The translations under genes and the position numbers were made by a program. This document shows positions 1 through 7,903 of a stretch of 10,840 bases of DNA, one piece after another; the stretch's first letter is position 1, and each line of letters opens with the position of its first letter. Below the pieces are notes generated by a model, which saw nothing but the letters and a program-made list of their open reading frames with translations, was not told the DNA's origin and made no database searches. The DNA is from a bacterium (GTDB lineage: Bacteria > JACRDZ01 > JAJRWM01), in contig JAJRWM010000177.1 in the NCBI GenBank assembly GCA_024276815.1, forward strand, positions 1-10,840. The letters are read 5' to 3'.

Positions 1-424
1 CACGTTCCTTGAGCCGTTTTTTTATTTCAGCCAGGGGGTCAGGTACATTCAGAATCGGACGGTGTGATGTGCGAGCGGTTCTTTGCAAGATTGTTTGCGG
101 CTTCGCCGTAACATTTACCAGCAGTCCATTATTTTTTAAAACCTTGATATTATCTTGGTCTAAAACCACTACGCCGCCGCTGGAGATAACGATATTCTGT
201 TCTTTAGCATACTCAGCTACTACTTCTTTTTCTATTTGTCTGAAAAACGATTCGCCTCTTTGATTAAAGATATCGCTGATCGCGAGGCCTTCTCTTTTTT
301 CAATTTCCCGGTCCAAATCAACAAAACTCATATCCAATTTATCGGCCAGAGCTTTGCCGACACTGGTTTTTCCAGTCCCCATAAAACCGGACAAAACTAT
401 GTTTGCTTTATCGTTCTTGAACAT
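1..424 (-). CDS. aroK: Shikimate kinase, C-terminal end beyond the window
   Basis: Phosphorylates shikimate to shikimate 3-phosphate with ATP in the cytoplasm, in the chorismate (aromatic amino acid) pathway. The first 141 codons are present, read from 424 down to the window edge; the stop is outside. A Walker A motif GFMGTGKTS lies at about residues 13-21. It is followed by VDLDREIE (about 35-42), whose acidic residues are those that hold shikimate and magnesium in this family. Next come FFRQIE, the SGGVV stretch (about 80-84) and RPIL (about 121-124), the last resembling the family's adenine/lid-side motif. The ATG at 424 is the only usable start: an in-frame TGA lies two codons upstream. 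The start lies inside the end of aroC (17-base overlap) and no clear Shine-Dalgarno precedes it, so translation is probably coupled to aroC. The family is normally about 165-175 residues, so roughly 30 are missing. Identification is firm. Confidence 0.95.
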   Translation of the reverse strand, partial: MFKNDKANIVLSGFMGTGKTSVGKALADKLDMSFVDLDREIEKREGLAISDIFNQRGESFFRQIEKEVVAEYAKEQNIVISSGGVVVLDQDNIKVLKNNGLLVNVTAKPQTILQRTARTSHRPILNVPDPLAEIKKRLKER

Positions 425-1577
425 ATTTCAGGTATGACTGGTAATTTTGCCTGATCTCGTCAATCTGGTCGCCGCCAAATTTCTCCAGGATAACGTTTAC
501 CAGGGTTAAACAGACTACCGCCTCGGCGACAACGCCAGCGGCCGGTACGGCGCAGATGTCAGACCTCTCTACGCTGGCTTCAAAAGGTTCCTTGGTCTTT
601 AAATCCACTGACTGCAAAGGTTTATATAACGTGGGAATCGGTTTCATCGCGATACGCATAAAAAGGTTTTCGCCATTGGTCATACCGCCCTCGATGCCGC
701 CGGCGTTATTTGACTTGCGGTAAAACCCCGCCTCGTCGTGCATAATCTCATCATGAACCAATGAACCGGGATAATAGGCCGAAGCGAAACCAGCGCCTAT
801 TTCCACACCCTTAATGGCCGGTATGCTCACCAGAGACCCGGCGAGTAAACCATCCAGGCGTTTGTCCCAATGAGTATGACTACCCAAACCCACCGGCAAC
901 CCCTTTGCTTCAATCTCAATTACACCCCCCAAACTGTCCCCGTCATTTTTGGCTTTATCAATATGCGCTTTCATTTTTTCGCTGGTGACTTCGTCCGGAC
1001 AGGCGACTTCAGATTTATTGCTAAACTCAACCTTTTGCTCAAAAGTCAGTTCGCCGGCGTCAAACATGACCTTGCCAATGGTGGTCACGTAGCTGTGAAT
1101 ATCAAAATCAGAGAAGAGCTCTTTTATTAAAACCCGGGCCAAAGCCCCGGCCGCCGTCCTCGCCGCCGTTTCACGCGCGCTGGAACGCTCCAGAACGTTT
1201 CGGACATCATCAAAATGATATTTCAGCGCTCCAGACAGATCCGCGTGGCCGGGTCGGGGCTTGGTGACCGCGATTTCATCCTCGTCGCCATCATAGGGAT
1301 TAGTCGGGTGCATCTTATCCCGCCACGATTCCCAGTCACGGTTTTTGATGATCATGGTAATCGGACTGCCCAGAGTTACACCCCAGCGCAGGCCTGAAGT
1401 AATCTCCACCTTGTCCTTTTCTATTTTCATGCGGCCGCCACGACCATACCCACCCTGACGACGGGCTAACTGCGCGTTAATATCCTCAACACCCACACAC
1501 AAGCCGGCCGGGACACCCTCGATAATTACTGTCAGCTGAGGCCCATGCGACTCGCCAGCGGTTAAATATCTTATCAT
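408..1577 (-). CDS. aroC: Chorismate synthase
   Basis: Converts 5-enolpyruvylshikimate 3-phosphate to chorismate with reduced FMN, the last step of the shikimate pathway, in the cytoplasm. The 389-residue length is at the long end of the normal range. Family signatures are visible: GESHG at residues 8-12 with the conserved histidine at 11, the glycine/arginine-rich RRQGGYGRGGRM at 39-50, RPGHAD at 108-113, RSSARETAARTAAG at 131-144, the NAGGIEGGMTNGE segment in the C-terminal third, and RSDICAVPAAGVVAEA near the end. The ATG at 1577 has a good ribosome site (AGAGAGG about 5 bases upstream). Its end overlaps aroK by 17 bases, so the two shikimate-pathway genes form a pair. It lies about 300 bases after pilQ with no strong terminator between, so it may be read from the pil operon or from its own promoter in that gap. 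No key motif appears damaged. Confidence 0.98.
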   Translation of the reverse strand: MIRYLTAGESHGPQLTVIIEGVPAGLCVGVEDINAQLARRQGGYGRGGRMKIEKDKVEITSGLRWGVTLGSPITMIIKNRDWESWRDKMHPTNPYDGDEDEIAVTKPRPGHADLSGALKYHFDDVRNVLERSSARETAARTAAGALARVLIKELFSDFDIHSYVTTIGKVMFDAGELTFEQKVEFSNKSEVACPDEVTSEKMKAHIDKAKNDGDSLGGVIEIEAKGLPVGLGSHTHWDKRLDGLLAGSLVSIPAIKGVEIGAGFASAYYPGSLVHDEIMHDEAGFYRKSNNAGGIEGGMTNGENLFMRIAMKPIPTLYKPLQSVDLKTKEPFEASVERSDICAVPAAGVVAEAVVCLTLVNVILEKFGGDQIDEIRQNYQSYLKYVQER

Positions 1578-1872
1578 TCGTACCTCTCTCCAGTTCTCTT
1601 ATCCGCCAAACCCTGAGCAAATCTCCAACGTCAACACCCAAAGTTTTTTGTATGACCTTTTCAAACGGTTTTCGGGAAAAGTCTATATCTTTTATCCAGA
1701 TAGGCCAGACCAGATTGATTATCTTCCAATTGTAATTTCAAACCGGTCAGGGTGGGAAAAACAGCTTGCTCTGGATTTTTTCTTGATTTATCCAGGGAAA
1801 TAAAGAAAACGAACAGTATTACTAATATTTCAACGGCGCTATATATCCGGCCCAGAAGAGTTTATCTCTCAC
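1574..1872 (-). pseudogene. Decayed or frameshifted small membrane-protein gene between pilQ and aroC
   Basis: No intact ORF fills this gap, but protein-like stretches follow one another in shifting frames. A GTG at 1872, seven bases past the pilQ stop, opens with VRDKLFWAGYIA and soon stops. A second frame (about 1834 to 1712) continues with a hydrophobic segment, VEILVILFVFFISL, then a lysine-rich and soluble stretch ending near LQLEDNQSG. A third frame (about 1713 to 1621) reads LVWPIWIKDIDF, then FEKVIQKTLGVDVGD. The second frame resumes at about 1627 with RFAQGLADKRTGERYE and ends in a TGA at 1576-1574 that overlaps the aroC ATG as ATGA, the usual arrangement for coupled genes. Joined, this would be a protein of about 100 residues with one N-terminal membrane helix. 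Decay by small indels, or sequencing indels, would both explain it. I do not recognise the family. The joins are my inference, so confidence is moderate to low. Confidence 0.4.
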
Positions 1873-1876
1873 TCTT

Positions 1877-4378
1877 TTATTGTTCAGTCGCGTTATCATC
1901 AGGAACAAGTATGGCTCCTGAATCGCCGAAGCGATCAAGCACTTTGTTGTAAGTAGTTTTCTCATGACTGAAATCACGCACTATATGCGGAGTTATAAAG
2001 ATCAAAAGCTCACGGCTGTCGTTCCGTTTGGTGTTACCCCTGAAGAGATAGCCCAGCAACGGCACCTGGCTCAAATAGGGAATACCGGTTTTAACATCCG
2101 TTTTGTCCATCCTCAGTAACCCGCCGATAACCGCCGTCTGATCATCCTTGACCATAATGTTGGTCCGCACTTCACTAATATCAATTTGAATCTGAGCACC
2201 AGTGCCGGGAGAATCGGCTAATTTACTGACCTCAGGATGAACATTCATGGTGACATAACCATCGTTGGTTATATGCGGCGTTACCTGCAACTTGATACCA
2301 ATATCAACCAACTCCGTTTTGGGATTACCCTGTTCGTCCAGAGTTAAGATCGGAACCTTGCTACCAATCATAATCGTGGCTTCCTCGTTATCCAGAGTAG
2401 CTATTTTGGGATTGGCCAACAGATTGATATCGCTATCGGAACTATGAGCCGAAATCGCCGCGTCCAGCACAGCGGTGTCCAGCAGGGTGCCAACCGTTAA
2501 ATAACCGGTTTTCGTTACTTCGCTCGCCACCGAACCGGTTATCCTGGTGTCAGTATTAGGTTGATCATTGATAGCCGTTCCGGACTGTTCCTTATTACCC
2601 AAAGCCCATTTTATCCCCAACTGCTTTTGCTTCGATAGCGTAATATCCACAACCTTAGATTCAATCATGACTTGCGGAGTCTTCGAATCCAACTCAGCGA
2701 TAATACCCTCGATAATGTTATGCTGCATTTCCGCGTCCGTTACAATTAACGCGTTTGTCCTGGTGTCTGTTTTAATTACACCCTCTTTGGTCAGCATAGA
2801 TTTTATCGTAGGTTCAATATCCTTCGCTTTCGCGTAATTTAAAACATATATCCGGGTTTGCAACGGAGCGACATACTTGGTCGCTTTCTCAACGTCAATC
2901 TTCTTTATGTAATCCTTTATCCGGGGAAGATTGGTGTCCAGGTCCGTAATGATGATGGTGTTGCTTCGCTTATCGATAACATCCGAACCGACGCCTTCTG
3001 TCAGAAAAGCGGTTACAACGCCTGAAACATACTCGGCGTCCGCATTCATTATCTTGATGAATTCTGTTTTTATTACCTTGGCTTCTTCCTCACGCTTGAC
3101 TTTTTCAGTGGCTAAATTCGCCTGCGAGGTCACCCATATAATATCGTCCCGTTTCTCATAATCAAAACCATTGATCTGAAGAATCATTCTTAAGGCCTGC
3201 TCCCAGGGAACGCGCAACAGCCGAACCGTAACCTTGCCCTGAACATCATTGCCGGCGATAATGTTAAGATTACGCTTATACGATAACATTCTCAAGACAT
3301 TGGTAATCTCAACGTCTTTAAAATCCAGAGTTATCAGCCCCTCCTCCCAGTCACTCTGTAACTGATCCGAGTACCGGGACCGACTGGCATACGAAGGCGA
3401 ACCGGAAGAAGAGGTATAAGATGGCGATTCCGCCGCCGAACCTTCCTTCCCAACGCCTTTGCCCAGCAATATCCCCAAGCTGTCAATCAAGCTGGCTTCA
3501 TCGCTCCCATCAGCCGCGGCGGGGCTAACGGATGACGACGCTTTCGGAGCCTGAGCCATCAGCGTTTCTTTCTTTTTCGGCAAAGGATTATCCAGAGTAA
3601 CGACTATGCCGCCTTTTGTCTTCTCAACATGATAAGGAACCATCTCTTTGAGACCAACCGCGACCCGGACTGTCTCAAAAGGCTTCTCCTGGAATTGACT
3701 GCTGCGAATCTCCTTTACCACACCCTGATCAACAGAAATAACGCTTTCCGGGACATTATGAATCGCGTCAGGAATATCCAGCACCAAAATCTTGTTTTTT
3801 TCCATTTCCAGCAGACTATAACTGGCCGGCATCTTTGTCTTTATGTAAATCTTATCCTTGTTGTCTTCTGTCTTGACCTCAATCGCGTAAACTTCATTCG
3901 ATTCCCTCTCAATCGCGGTATCCGCCCCCTCAGGAGCCTTTGCCATGGATTGGTATTTTTCCGCCTCCCTCTCACTAAGCTTGTTAGCGAGGTTAATTAC
4001 CAGATCTGAATTTTCCTTGCTGATAATAAAAGGCGCTGAATCAGACAACTCAACAACACCGCGGGTCACGGGAATCGGTTTTTGGCGGAACTGGTTCATG
4101 CGAACCGATCGCAGAACGCCAATTTTCTCTTCTTTGTTCTGCATCTCACCTTCGTAGTTAGCGTTCAGCAAATCAACAACCAGGCGCACCGGATCTTCCA
4201 GCTTTTTCGTTTTGTACTTCACCTTGCCTGAAACAGGTATGCGAATCTGGGTATAATCACCCCGCTGGACAATATCCGCGGCGCCAACGATAACTTTGTC
4301 ACTCGCCAAAGAAAAGGTGATAAAGGAAAATGATAGAAGTATCCCAATTATTGCTAATGTCAATATTTTTTTATTCAC
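1877..4378 (-). CDS. pilQ: Type IV pilus secretin PilQ
   Basis: Forms the multimeric outer-membrane pore through which the type IV pilus is extended and retracted. The 833 residues begin with a signal peptide (hydrophobic about 5-25, ending SLAS). Two AMIN domains (about 29-130 and 162-262), which in this family bind peptidoglycan, follow. A Ser/Ala/Gly-rich linker (about 268-345) comes next, then a secretin/TonB short N-terminal domain (about 347-417). Two secretin N domains (about 436-498 and 507-565) lead to the C-terminal secretin channel (about 568-801), which carries VPLLGYLFRG at 772-781 and ELLIFITPHIV at 790-800, the classic secretin signature. The GTG start at 4378 overlaps the pilP stop by four bases (GTGA) and has a strong GAGGAGG site seven bases upstream, which decides the start. 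It is the last gene of the pil block. Domain order and length are normal for PilQ; the linker is the variable part. Confidence 0.97.
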   Translation of the reverse strand: MNKKILTLAIIGILLSFSFITFSLASDKVIVGAADIVQRGDYTQIRIPVSGKVKYKTKKLEDPVRLVVDLLNANYEGEMQNKEEKIGVLRSVRMNQFRQKPIPVTRGVVELSDSAPFIISKENSDLVINLANKLSEREAEKYQSMAKAPEGADTAIERESNEVYAIEVKTEDNKDKIYIKTKMPASYSLLEMEKNKILVLDIPDAIHNVPESVISVDQGVVKEIRSSQFQEKPFETVRVAVGLKEMVPYHVEKTKGGIVVTLDNPLPKKKETLMAQAPKASSSVSPAAADGSDEASLIDSLGILLGKGVGKEGSAAESPSYTSSSGSPSYASRSRYSDQLQSDWEEGLITLDFKDVEITNVLRMLSYKRNLNIIAGNDVQGKVTVRLLRVPWEQALRMILQINGFDYEKRDDIIWVTSQANLATEKVKREEEAKVIKTEFIKIMNADAEYVSGVVTAFLTEGVGSDVIDKRSNTIIITDLDTNLPRIKDYIKKIDVEKATKYVAPLQTRIYVLNYAKAKDIEPTIKSMLTKEGVIKTDTRTNALIVTDAEMQHNIIEGIIAELDSKTPQVMIESKVVDITLSKQKQLGIKWALGNKEQSGTAINDQPNTDTRITGSVASEVTKTGYLTVGTLLDTAVLDAAISAHSSDSDINLLANPKIATLDNEEATIMIGSKVPILTLDEQGNPKTELVDIGIKLQVTPHITNDGYVTMNVHPEVSKLADSPGTGAQIQIDISEVRTNIMVKDDQTAVIGGLLRMDKTDVKTGIPYLSQVPLLGYLFRGNTKRNDSRELLIFITPHIVRDFSHEKTTYNKVLDRFGDSGAILVPDDNATEQ

Positions 4379-4932
4379 TGCATTGCCTCCTCAAAACGGA
4401 TTATTCCAATCTGCTTCCGTTTAACATAACCTTTCTTGCTTTTTTCCACTATAACGCTGTCCGGCAATATATCAACTATTAATATATCTCCGTCACTATC
4501 CTTAATGACATCACCTTTTCTGAAAACCCGGTCGTTTTCCGCCAACGTTAAAACGGGATCATAGGGATCCCACATGATCCCGGCGATGTTAATCGCGGGA
4601 AAGGTAACAACCGGCTCCTTAACAACCGACTGCTGGCCAAAAAGATCGCCCAGCATTCCAGACAGACCTCCCTTTTCCGCCATCTCTTTTTCCCTTTCAG
4701 CTTGAGCTTTAGCCAACTCCGCTTCTCTCTTTTTACGTATTTCCTCGTTGATTATCTGCTTGGTCAATAAGGGCCGGAATGGATCCCGACGCCCCCTCCT
4801 CCGATATTTATAGGGCTTATGTTTTGCCGCCGTTTTCCCTACGGCGTAACCGTTTTCACAAACACCAAAAGATACGGACACGATTAATAGAAACAACAAT
4901 ACCGGTAATATATTACTCTTCGTTATACGCAT
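4375..4932 (-). CDS. pilP: Type IV pilus alignment protein PilP
   Basis: Periplasmic protein that links the inner-membrane PilN/PilO pair to the N domains of the PilQ secretin. The 185-residue product has an N-terminal hydrophobic signal or anchor (about 8-24), then a basic stretch and the RDPFRPL motif (49-55) typical of PilP. A charged, probably coiled or disordered segment rich in Lys/Glu follows (about 60-88). The C-terminal beta domain (about 108-182) contains AGIMWDPYDPV and RVFRKGDVI, as in the PilP domain. I place the start at ATG 4932 rather than GTG 4938: the AGGAG site at 4945-4941 is 8 bases from the ATG but only 2 from the GTG, and the ATG overlaps the pilO stop as TAATG. Many PilP proteins are lipoproteins. 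Here the only early Cys (25, in SFGVC) has Val at -1, which is not a canonical lipobox, so the protein may be anchored as a transmembrane protein or secreted. Confidence 0.92.
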   Translation of the reverse strand: MRITKSNILPVLLFLLIVSVSFGVCENGYAVGKTAAKHKPYKYRRRGRRDPFRPLLTKQIINEEIRKKREAELAKAQAEREKEMAEKGGLSGMLGDLFGQQSVVKEPVVTFPAINIAGIMWDPYDPVLTLAENDRVFRKGDVIKDSDGDILIVDILPDSVIVEKSKKGYVKRKQIGIIRFEEAMQ

Positions 4933-5534
4933 TACCACGTCTCCTGCTCTTCTTTTGGTAAAAATATAAACGTCCTGGCTGTCATCGAAACCTTGATGGT
5001 GCTTGGCGCGACGCCTTCCTTCTCACCCTTTTTCTTTCTCCTCGTTATTGCCTTGATATTCAAACCGCTGGGGTTAATAATCCTGGTCAAGTTGCCAACC
5101 CGGGCCAGGAAACTGGCGAAACCATGATACGAACCCTCAACGTTTACCGTGATCGGAACCTCGGCGTAAAAATCCTTTTTAATGATATTCTGAGGCCTGA
5201 CCATCGTTACCGGCGACATGACAGCATTGCCGATTCTGGTAATATTAGTCAAAATAGTTGGAATGTCTTTCTCTTTAGGTAACTTTTCCTGAGCAGCCTG
5301 GAGCTTTTGTTCCAGCTCATTAACATCAGCGACCAACTGTTCGTACTTCGCAGCTCTCCTCTGAGCCTTTTTCAGCCTGATTTCTTTCTCCTGCTTGCTC
5401 TTGGTCAATTCAGCGATCTTTTCCCTCTGGGGAACATAGCTAAAAGAGTAAAAAAGATAAACCACGCCAACCATTAACATGATACCAAGAAGCAATTTCT
5501 GATTATTAGGATCTTTCAGATCGAATTTTGCCAT
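4932..5534 (-). CDS. pilO: Type IV pilus inner-membrane protein PilO
   Basis: Partner of PilN in the inner-membrane alignment complex, with most of its mass in the periplasm. The 200 residues show the family layout: a short cytoplasmic tail, one transmembrane helix (about 14-33), and a Lys/Glu/Gln-rich coiled coil (about 36-88). A ferredoxin-like C-terminal domain (about 90-193) follows, containing EVPITVNVEGSYHGFASFLARVGNLTRI, of which the VEGSYHGFASFL portion is a hallmark. A charged loop RRKKKGEKEG (about 165-174) interrupts that domain. The ATG at 5534 has a GAGG site about 6 bases upstream. The gene starts 18 bases after the small lipoprotein gene and its stop overlaps the pilP ATG by one base, so it sits in the middle of the coupled operon. 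Position, topology and motif agree, so the identification is secure. Confidence 0.94.
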   Translation of the reverse strand: MAKFDLKDPNNQKLLLGIMLMVGVVYLFYSFSYVPQREKIAELTKSKQEKEIRLKKAQRRAAKYEQLVADVNELEQKLQAAQEKLPKEKDIPTILTNITRIGNAVMSPVTMVRPQNIIKKDFYAEVPITVNVEGSYHGFASFLARVGNLTRIINPSGLNIKAITRRKKKGEKEGVAPSTIKVSMTARTFIFLPKEEQETW

Positions 5535-5552
5535 TTCTTCCTCAATAAACCC

Positions 5553-5960
5553 TTACGAGAACTCCAAACGTACTGCTGAAGTACGCCCCCTCTCGATCGT
5601 AACCGTATACGCCGTGCCAAAGGATACCGTCGAAGAACCGCTTTTGTAACTACTGTAACCCTTAACATTAAAAAGCAAACCGATATCTTCCTGCCAAACA
5701 ATCTCACCCGACGCCCCCCGCGGACGGACGTACAAGGTAAACTCACCATCAGAGTTGGTGTAAACATGCTGGCTTCTACCCTCTATCGTTACCTGCACAT
5801 CAGCAATCGGATTGCCCGTCGCCCCATCTTCAATAAGCCCGACAATTTCCGCTACCGACGTGTTACTTGAGTTAGTCGCCTTATCTTCAACTTGAGCGCA
5901 CGAAAGAGTTAAGAATACAAATATTAACAATCCTGAGGCAATTATTATTCTTTTTAACAT
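5553..5960 (-). CDS. Small lipoprotein with a carboxypeptidase-regulatory-like domain, inside the pil operon
   Basis: A 135-residue predicted lipoprotein placed between pilN and pilO, where these genes are normally adjacent. The signal peptide ends in a good lipobox, LTLSC, with the lipidated Cys at 21. The next residues are Ala-Gln, not Asp, which by the Enterobacteria rule favours the outer membrane. After a Ser/Thr/Asn linker (about 28-36) comes a beta-sandwich-like domain (about 37-80). It has the pattern IVGLIEDGATGNPIADVQV and YTNSDGEFTL, characteristic of carboxypeptidase-regulatory-like (transthyretin-like) modules, and the C-terminus is rich in beta strand. No catalytic motif is seen. 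The ATG at 5960 has a strong AGGGAGG site and lies 12 bases after pilN and 18 before pilO, so it belongs to the operon. It may be a pilotin-like factor, a structural partner of PilP/PilQ, or an accessory adhesion factor; none of these is shown by the sequence. Confidence 0.85.
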   Translation of the reverse strand: MLKRIIIASGLLIFVFLTLSCAQVEDKATNSSNTSVAEIVGLIEDGATGNPIADVQVTIEGRSQHVYTNSDGEFTLYVRPRGASGEIVWQEDIGLLFNVKGYSSYKSGSSTVSFGTAYTVTIERGRTSAVRLEFS

Positions 5961-5972
5961 TGTTTTTCCTCC

Positions 5973-6527
5973 CTAGCCCTTCATTACCACATGCAACTCA
6001 AAACTAACAATAGTCTTGCCGAATAAAGCGCCACGTGTTGCATGAACTAAATCAACCCGTTCAAAATATTTTGACTTCTCAATGCTGGTCATGTAGTCGG
6101 CGACAGCAAAATTGCTGTACGTCAGCCCCGTAATAATCAGCTTGTTTTCTCCCGTTTTAGGATCATACCTTTCCACCATCGTTTTTAACCACATTGACGA
6201 AGGAACCAGATCAGCCATATCATCCAGAACCCGGGCCCAATAGGTCCGATTGGCGTTAAGTTTTTCAATAATACCCATCTGCGTATTAAGCAACTCTAAC
6301 TGCGCCTCGAACTTGTCCATAAGCTTCAAAGTCTTCTCCAGCTTGACAAGCTCCTGGTCCAACAGCTCATTGTCCTTATTTAACCTACTTACCTTCGTAG
6401 CCTGATAAGCGAAAACACCAACCAAACCGCCTAATATCAAAACACCCACAACCGCCCAAACAATGAGCAACTGCATAAAACGGTTAATCGCTTTTTTCTT
6501 TCTTGGTAACAGATTTATCTCTATCAT
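5973..6527 (-). CDS. pilN: Type IV pilus assembly protein PilN
   Basis: Inner-membrane protein of the pilus alignment complex that binds PilM in the cytoplasm and pairs with PilO in the periplasm. The 184 residues start with the family's PilM-binding INLLP motif (residues 4-8), followed by a basic patch RKKKAINR. One transmembrane helix (about 19-41), a coiled coil (about 45-90) and a periplasmic domain (about 95-182) with LVPSSMWLKTM and LIITGLTYSNFAVADYM complete the fimbrial-assembly layout. The ATG at 6527 overlaps the pilM TGA by four bases (ATGA), with only a weak ribosome site, so translational coupling to pilM is likely. The length is usual for the family. Confidence 0.95.
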   Translation of the reverse strand: MIEINLLPRKKKAINRFMQLLIVWAVVGVLILGGLVGVFAYQATKVSRLNKDNELLDQELVKLEKTLKLMDKFEAQLELLNTQMGIIEKLNANRTYWARVLDDMADLVPSSMWLKTMVERYDPKTGENKLIITGLTYSNFAVADYMTSIEKSKYFERVDLVHATRGALFGKTIVSFELHVVMKG

Positions 6528-7669
6528 TTCGCGCCTGTTTCCCTCAATGCCAGTCCAATAGCCACATTCAAATACGGAGCGTCGTTCTCGAGTTGCTGGT
6601 AATCAATTTTCTTGGAATCAAAGGTTAGATTATTCAGGGGATTACTGACCTCAACCGGAAGATTCAAATGTTCCGAAAGCTGCTCTCTAATCATGTGCAA
6701 CCTTGAGCTACCACCGCTGAGTACAACCCTCTCAATATCTTTTTCCTCGCCGGAAGTCTTGTAGAAATCAAAGGAGTGCATGATCTCGGTGGCCAGTTCC
6801 TCCAGTTGTTTGCTAACAATCTCCTCAACCTGGGAAGTTGCTTCGCCTTCTTCATCCAAAAGGGAAGCCAGAGCGGAAGTGTCCAGATCGCTTTCGCCAA
6901 GATCAAACTGCGAAGAACGGGTGGGCGTTCGCTCCTTGTCAGCAAGACCAATCTTTGTTTCCTCAGCTTGCTCAAAACTCAAAAGAAGCTCTTTTTGGAT
7001 AATTTTGGTAAAAGTATTGCCCCCGAAGGAAATATCCCGGGTGAAAAAGGGAATACCCTCGCTGATGATATTAATGTTGGTCAACTCGGCGCCAATATCA
7101 ACCAGGGCCACCGTGTCCTCACGATGATCAGGATAAGAAAACTCATAAGAATTTTCTATCGCGAAAGCATCCACATCTATGATGACCGGATTCAGGCCTG
7201 AATTGCGAATCAGATTGGTTAAATTGTTGATTTTTTCTTTTTTGGAAGCCACCAGCAAAACGTCAAGTTGCTTCGAGTCAAGAGCCGGCCTCAGTAATTG
7301 ATAATCAACCTCAACGTCATCGATGGCAAACGGAATATGCTGTTCAGCTTCCCAGGCAATCGAGTCAGCCAACTCTTCGTCCGACATCATGGGTAACTGA
7401 ACCTTCTTGACAATGACAGCGCGCCCCGACACGGAGGTGCTGACATTCTTCTCCTTGATGTTTTTCTCTTTCAAAATCTGGTTGATCGCAGTCAGGATCG
7501 GCTCAAAATCCATAATCATGCCGTCAACAATCGCTTCAGGAGGCAAGGGCGCGATACCATAATTGACAATTTGCGCCTCATGCGGCGTCTTTTTTATCTG
7601 AACGATCTTAACGCTGGTCGTCCCGATATCCAAGCCAAGCGCGTTTCCCTTACGCGAAAACAAAGACAT
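6524..7669 (-). CDS. pilM: Type IV pilus assembly ATPase-like protein PilM
   Basis: Cytoplasmic actin/FtsA-fold protein that binds ATP and the PilN N-terminus at the base of the pilus machine. The 381 residues show the nucleotide-binding signatures of the fold: LGLDIGTTSVKIVQI (phosphate 1, about 11-25), VALVDIGAELTNINII (phosphate 2, about 187-202) and VVLSGGSSRL (adenosine loop, about 315-324). EEELADSIAWEAEQHIPF-like sequence (97-114) in the SHS2-type insert is typical of PilM. An acidic, Ser/Asp/Glu-rich stretch at about 244-282, between the phosphate 2 region and the adenosine loop, makes the protein slightly longer than the usual roughly 350 residues. The ATG at 7669 has a GGGAGGG site about 4 bases upstream. 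It is the first gene of the operon, divergent from the NHL-repeat gene, and its own promoter was not clearly found. Confidence 0.96.
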   Translation of the reverse strand: MSLFSRKGNALGLDIGTTSVKIVQIKKTPHEAQIVNYGIAPLPPEAIVDGMIMDFEPILTAINQILKEKNIKEKNVSTSVSGRAVIVKKVQLPMMSDEELADSIAWEAEQHIPFAIDDVEVDYQLLRPALDSKQLDVLLVASKKEKINNLTNLIRNSGLNPVIIDVDAFAIENSYEFSYPDHREDTVALVDIGAELTNINIISEGIPFFTRDISFGGNTFTKIIQKELLLSFEQAEETKIGLADKERTPTRSSQFDLGESDLDTSALASLLDEEGEATSQVEEIVSKQLEELATEIMHSFDFYKTSGEEKDIERVVLSGGSSRLHMIREQLSEHLNLPVEVSNPLNNLTFDSKKIDYQQLENDAPYLNVAIGLALRETGAK

Positions 7670-7903
7670 CTATCCCTCCCGTTATACCAATATCTTCACT
7701 CAACAAATGTGGAGATTCTAATCCTGTATCGGCACTTTTTCGATATACATTAAAAAAAAACGTCCCGAAAACAATTTTTAATCCAACTCAACAATGATAT
7801 TTCCGGCTCTTATTATCCGCCACCGAACCTTTTTATTTCGTAATCCCTTTGATTTCACCAAACATCAACCAGAAAAAAACAAGTACGGAGCCGCCTTTTT
7901 TAT

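Noticed and set aside
1856-1876. AAGAGT/ACTCTT inverted repeat right after the pilQ stop, as a terminator
   Set aside because: Only six base pairs with a 9-base loop and no T-run afterwards.
4930-4938. GTG at 4938 as the pilP start
   Set aside because: Only 2 bases separate it from the AGGAG site, while the ATG at 4932 has 8-base spacing and a TAATG overlap with pilO.
7749-7782. A9 tract with ATTAAAAA/TTTTTAAT arms as an intrinsic terminator in the pilM leader
   Set aside because: The stem is AT-only with an 18-base loop, and no GC stem abuts the T-run on the minus strand.
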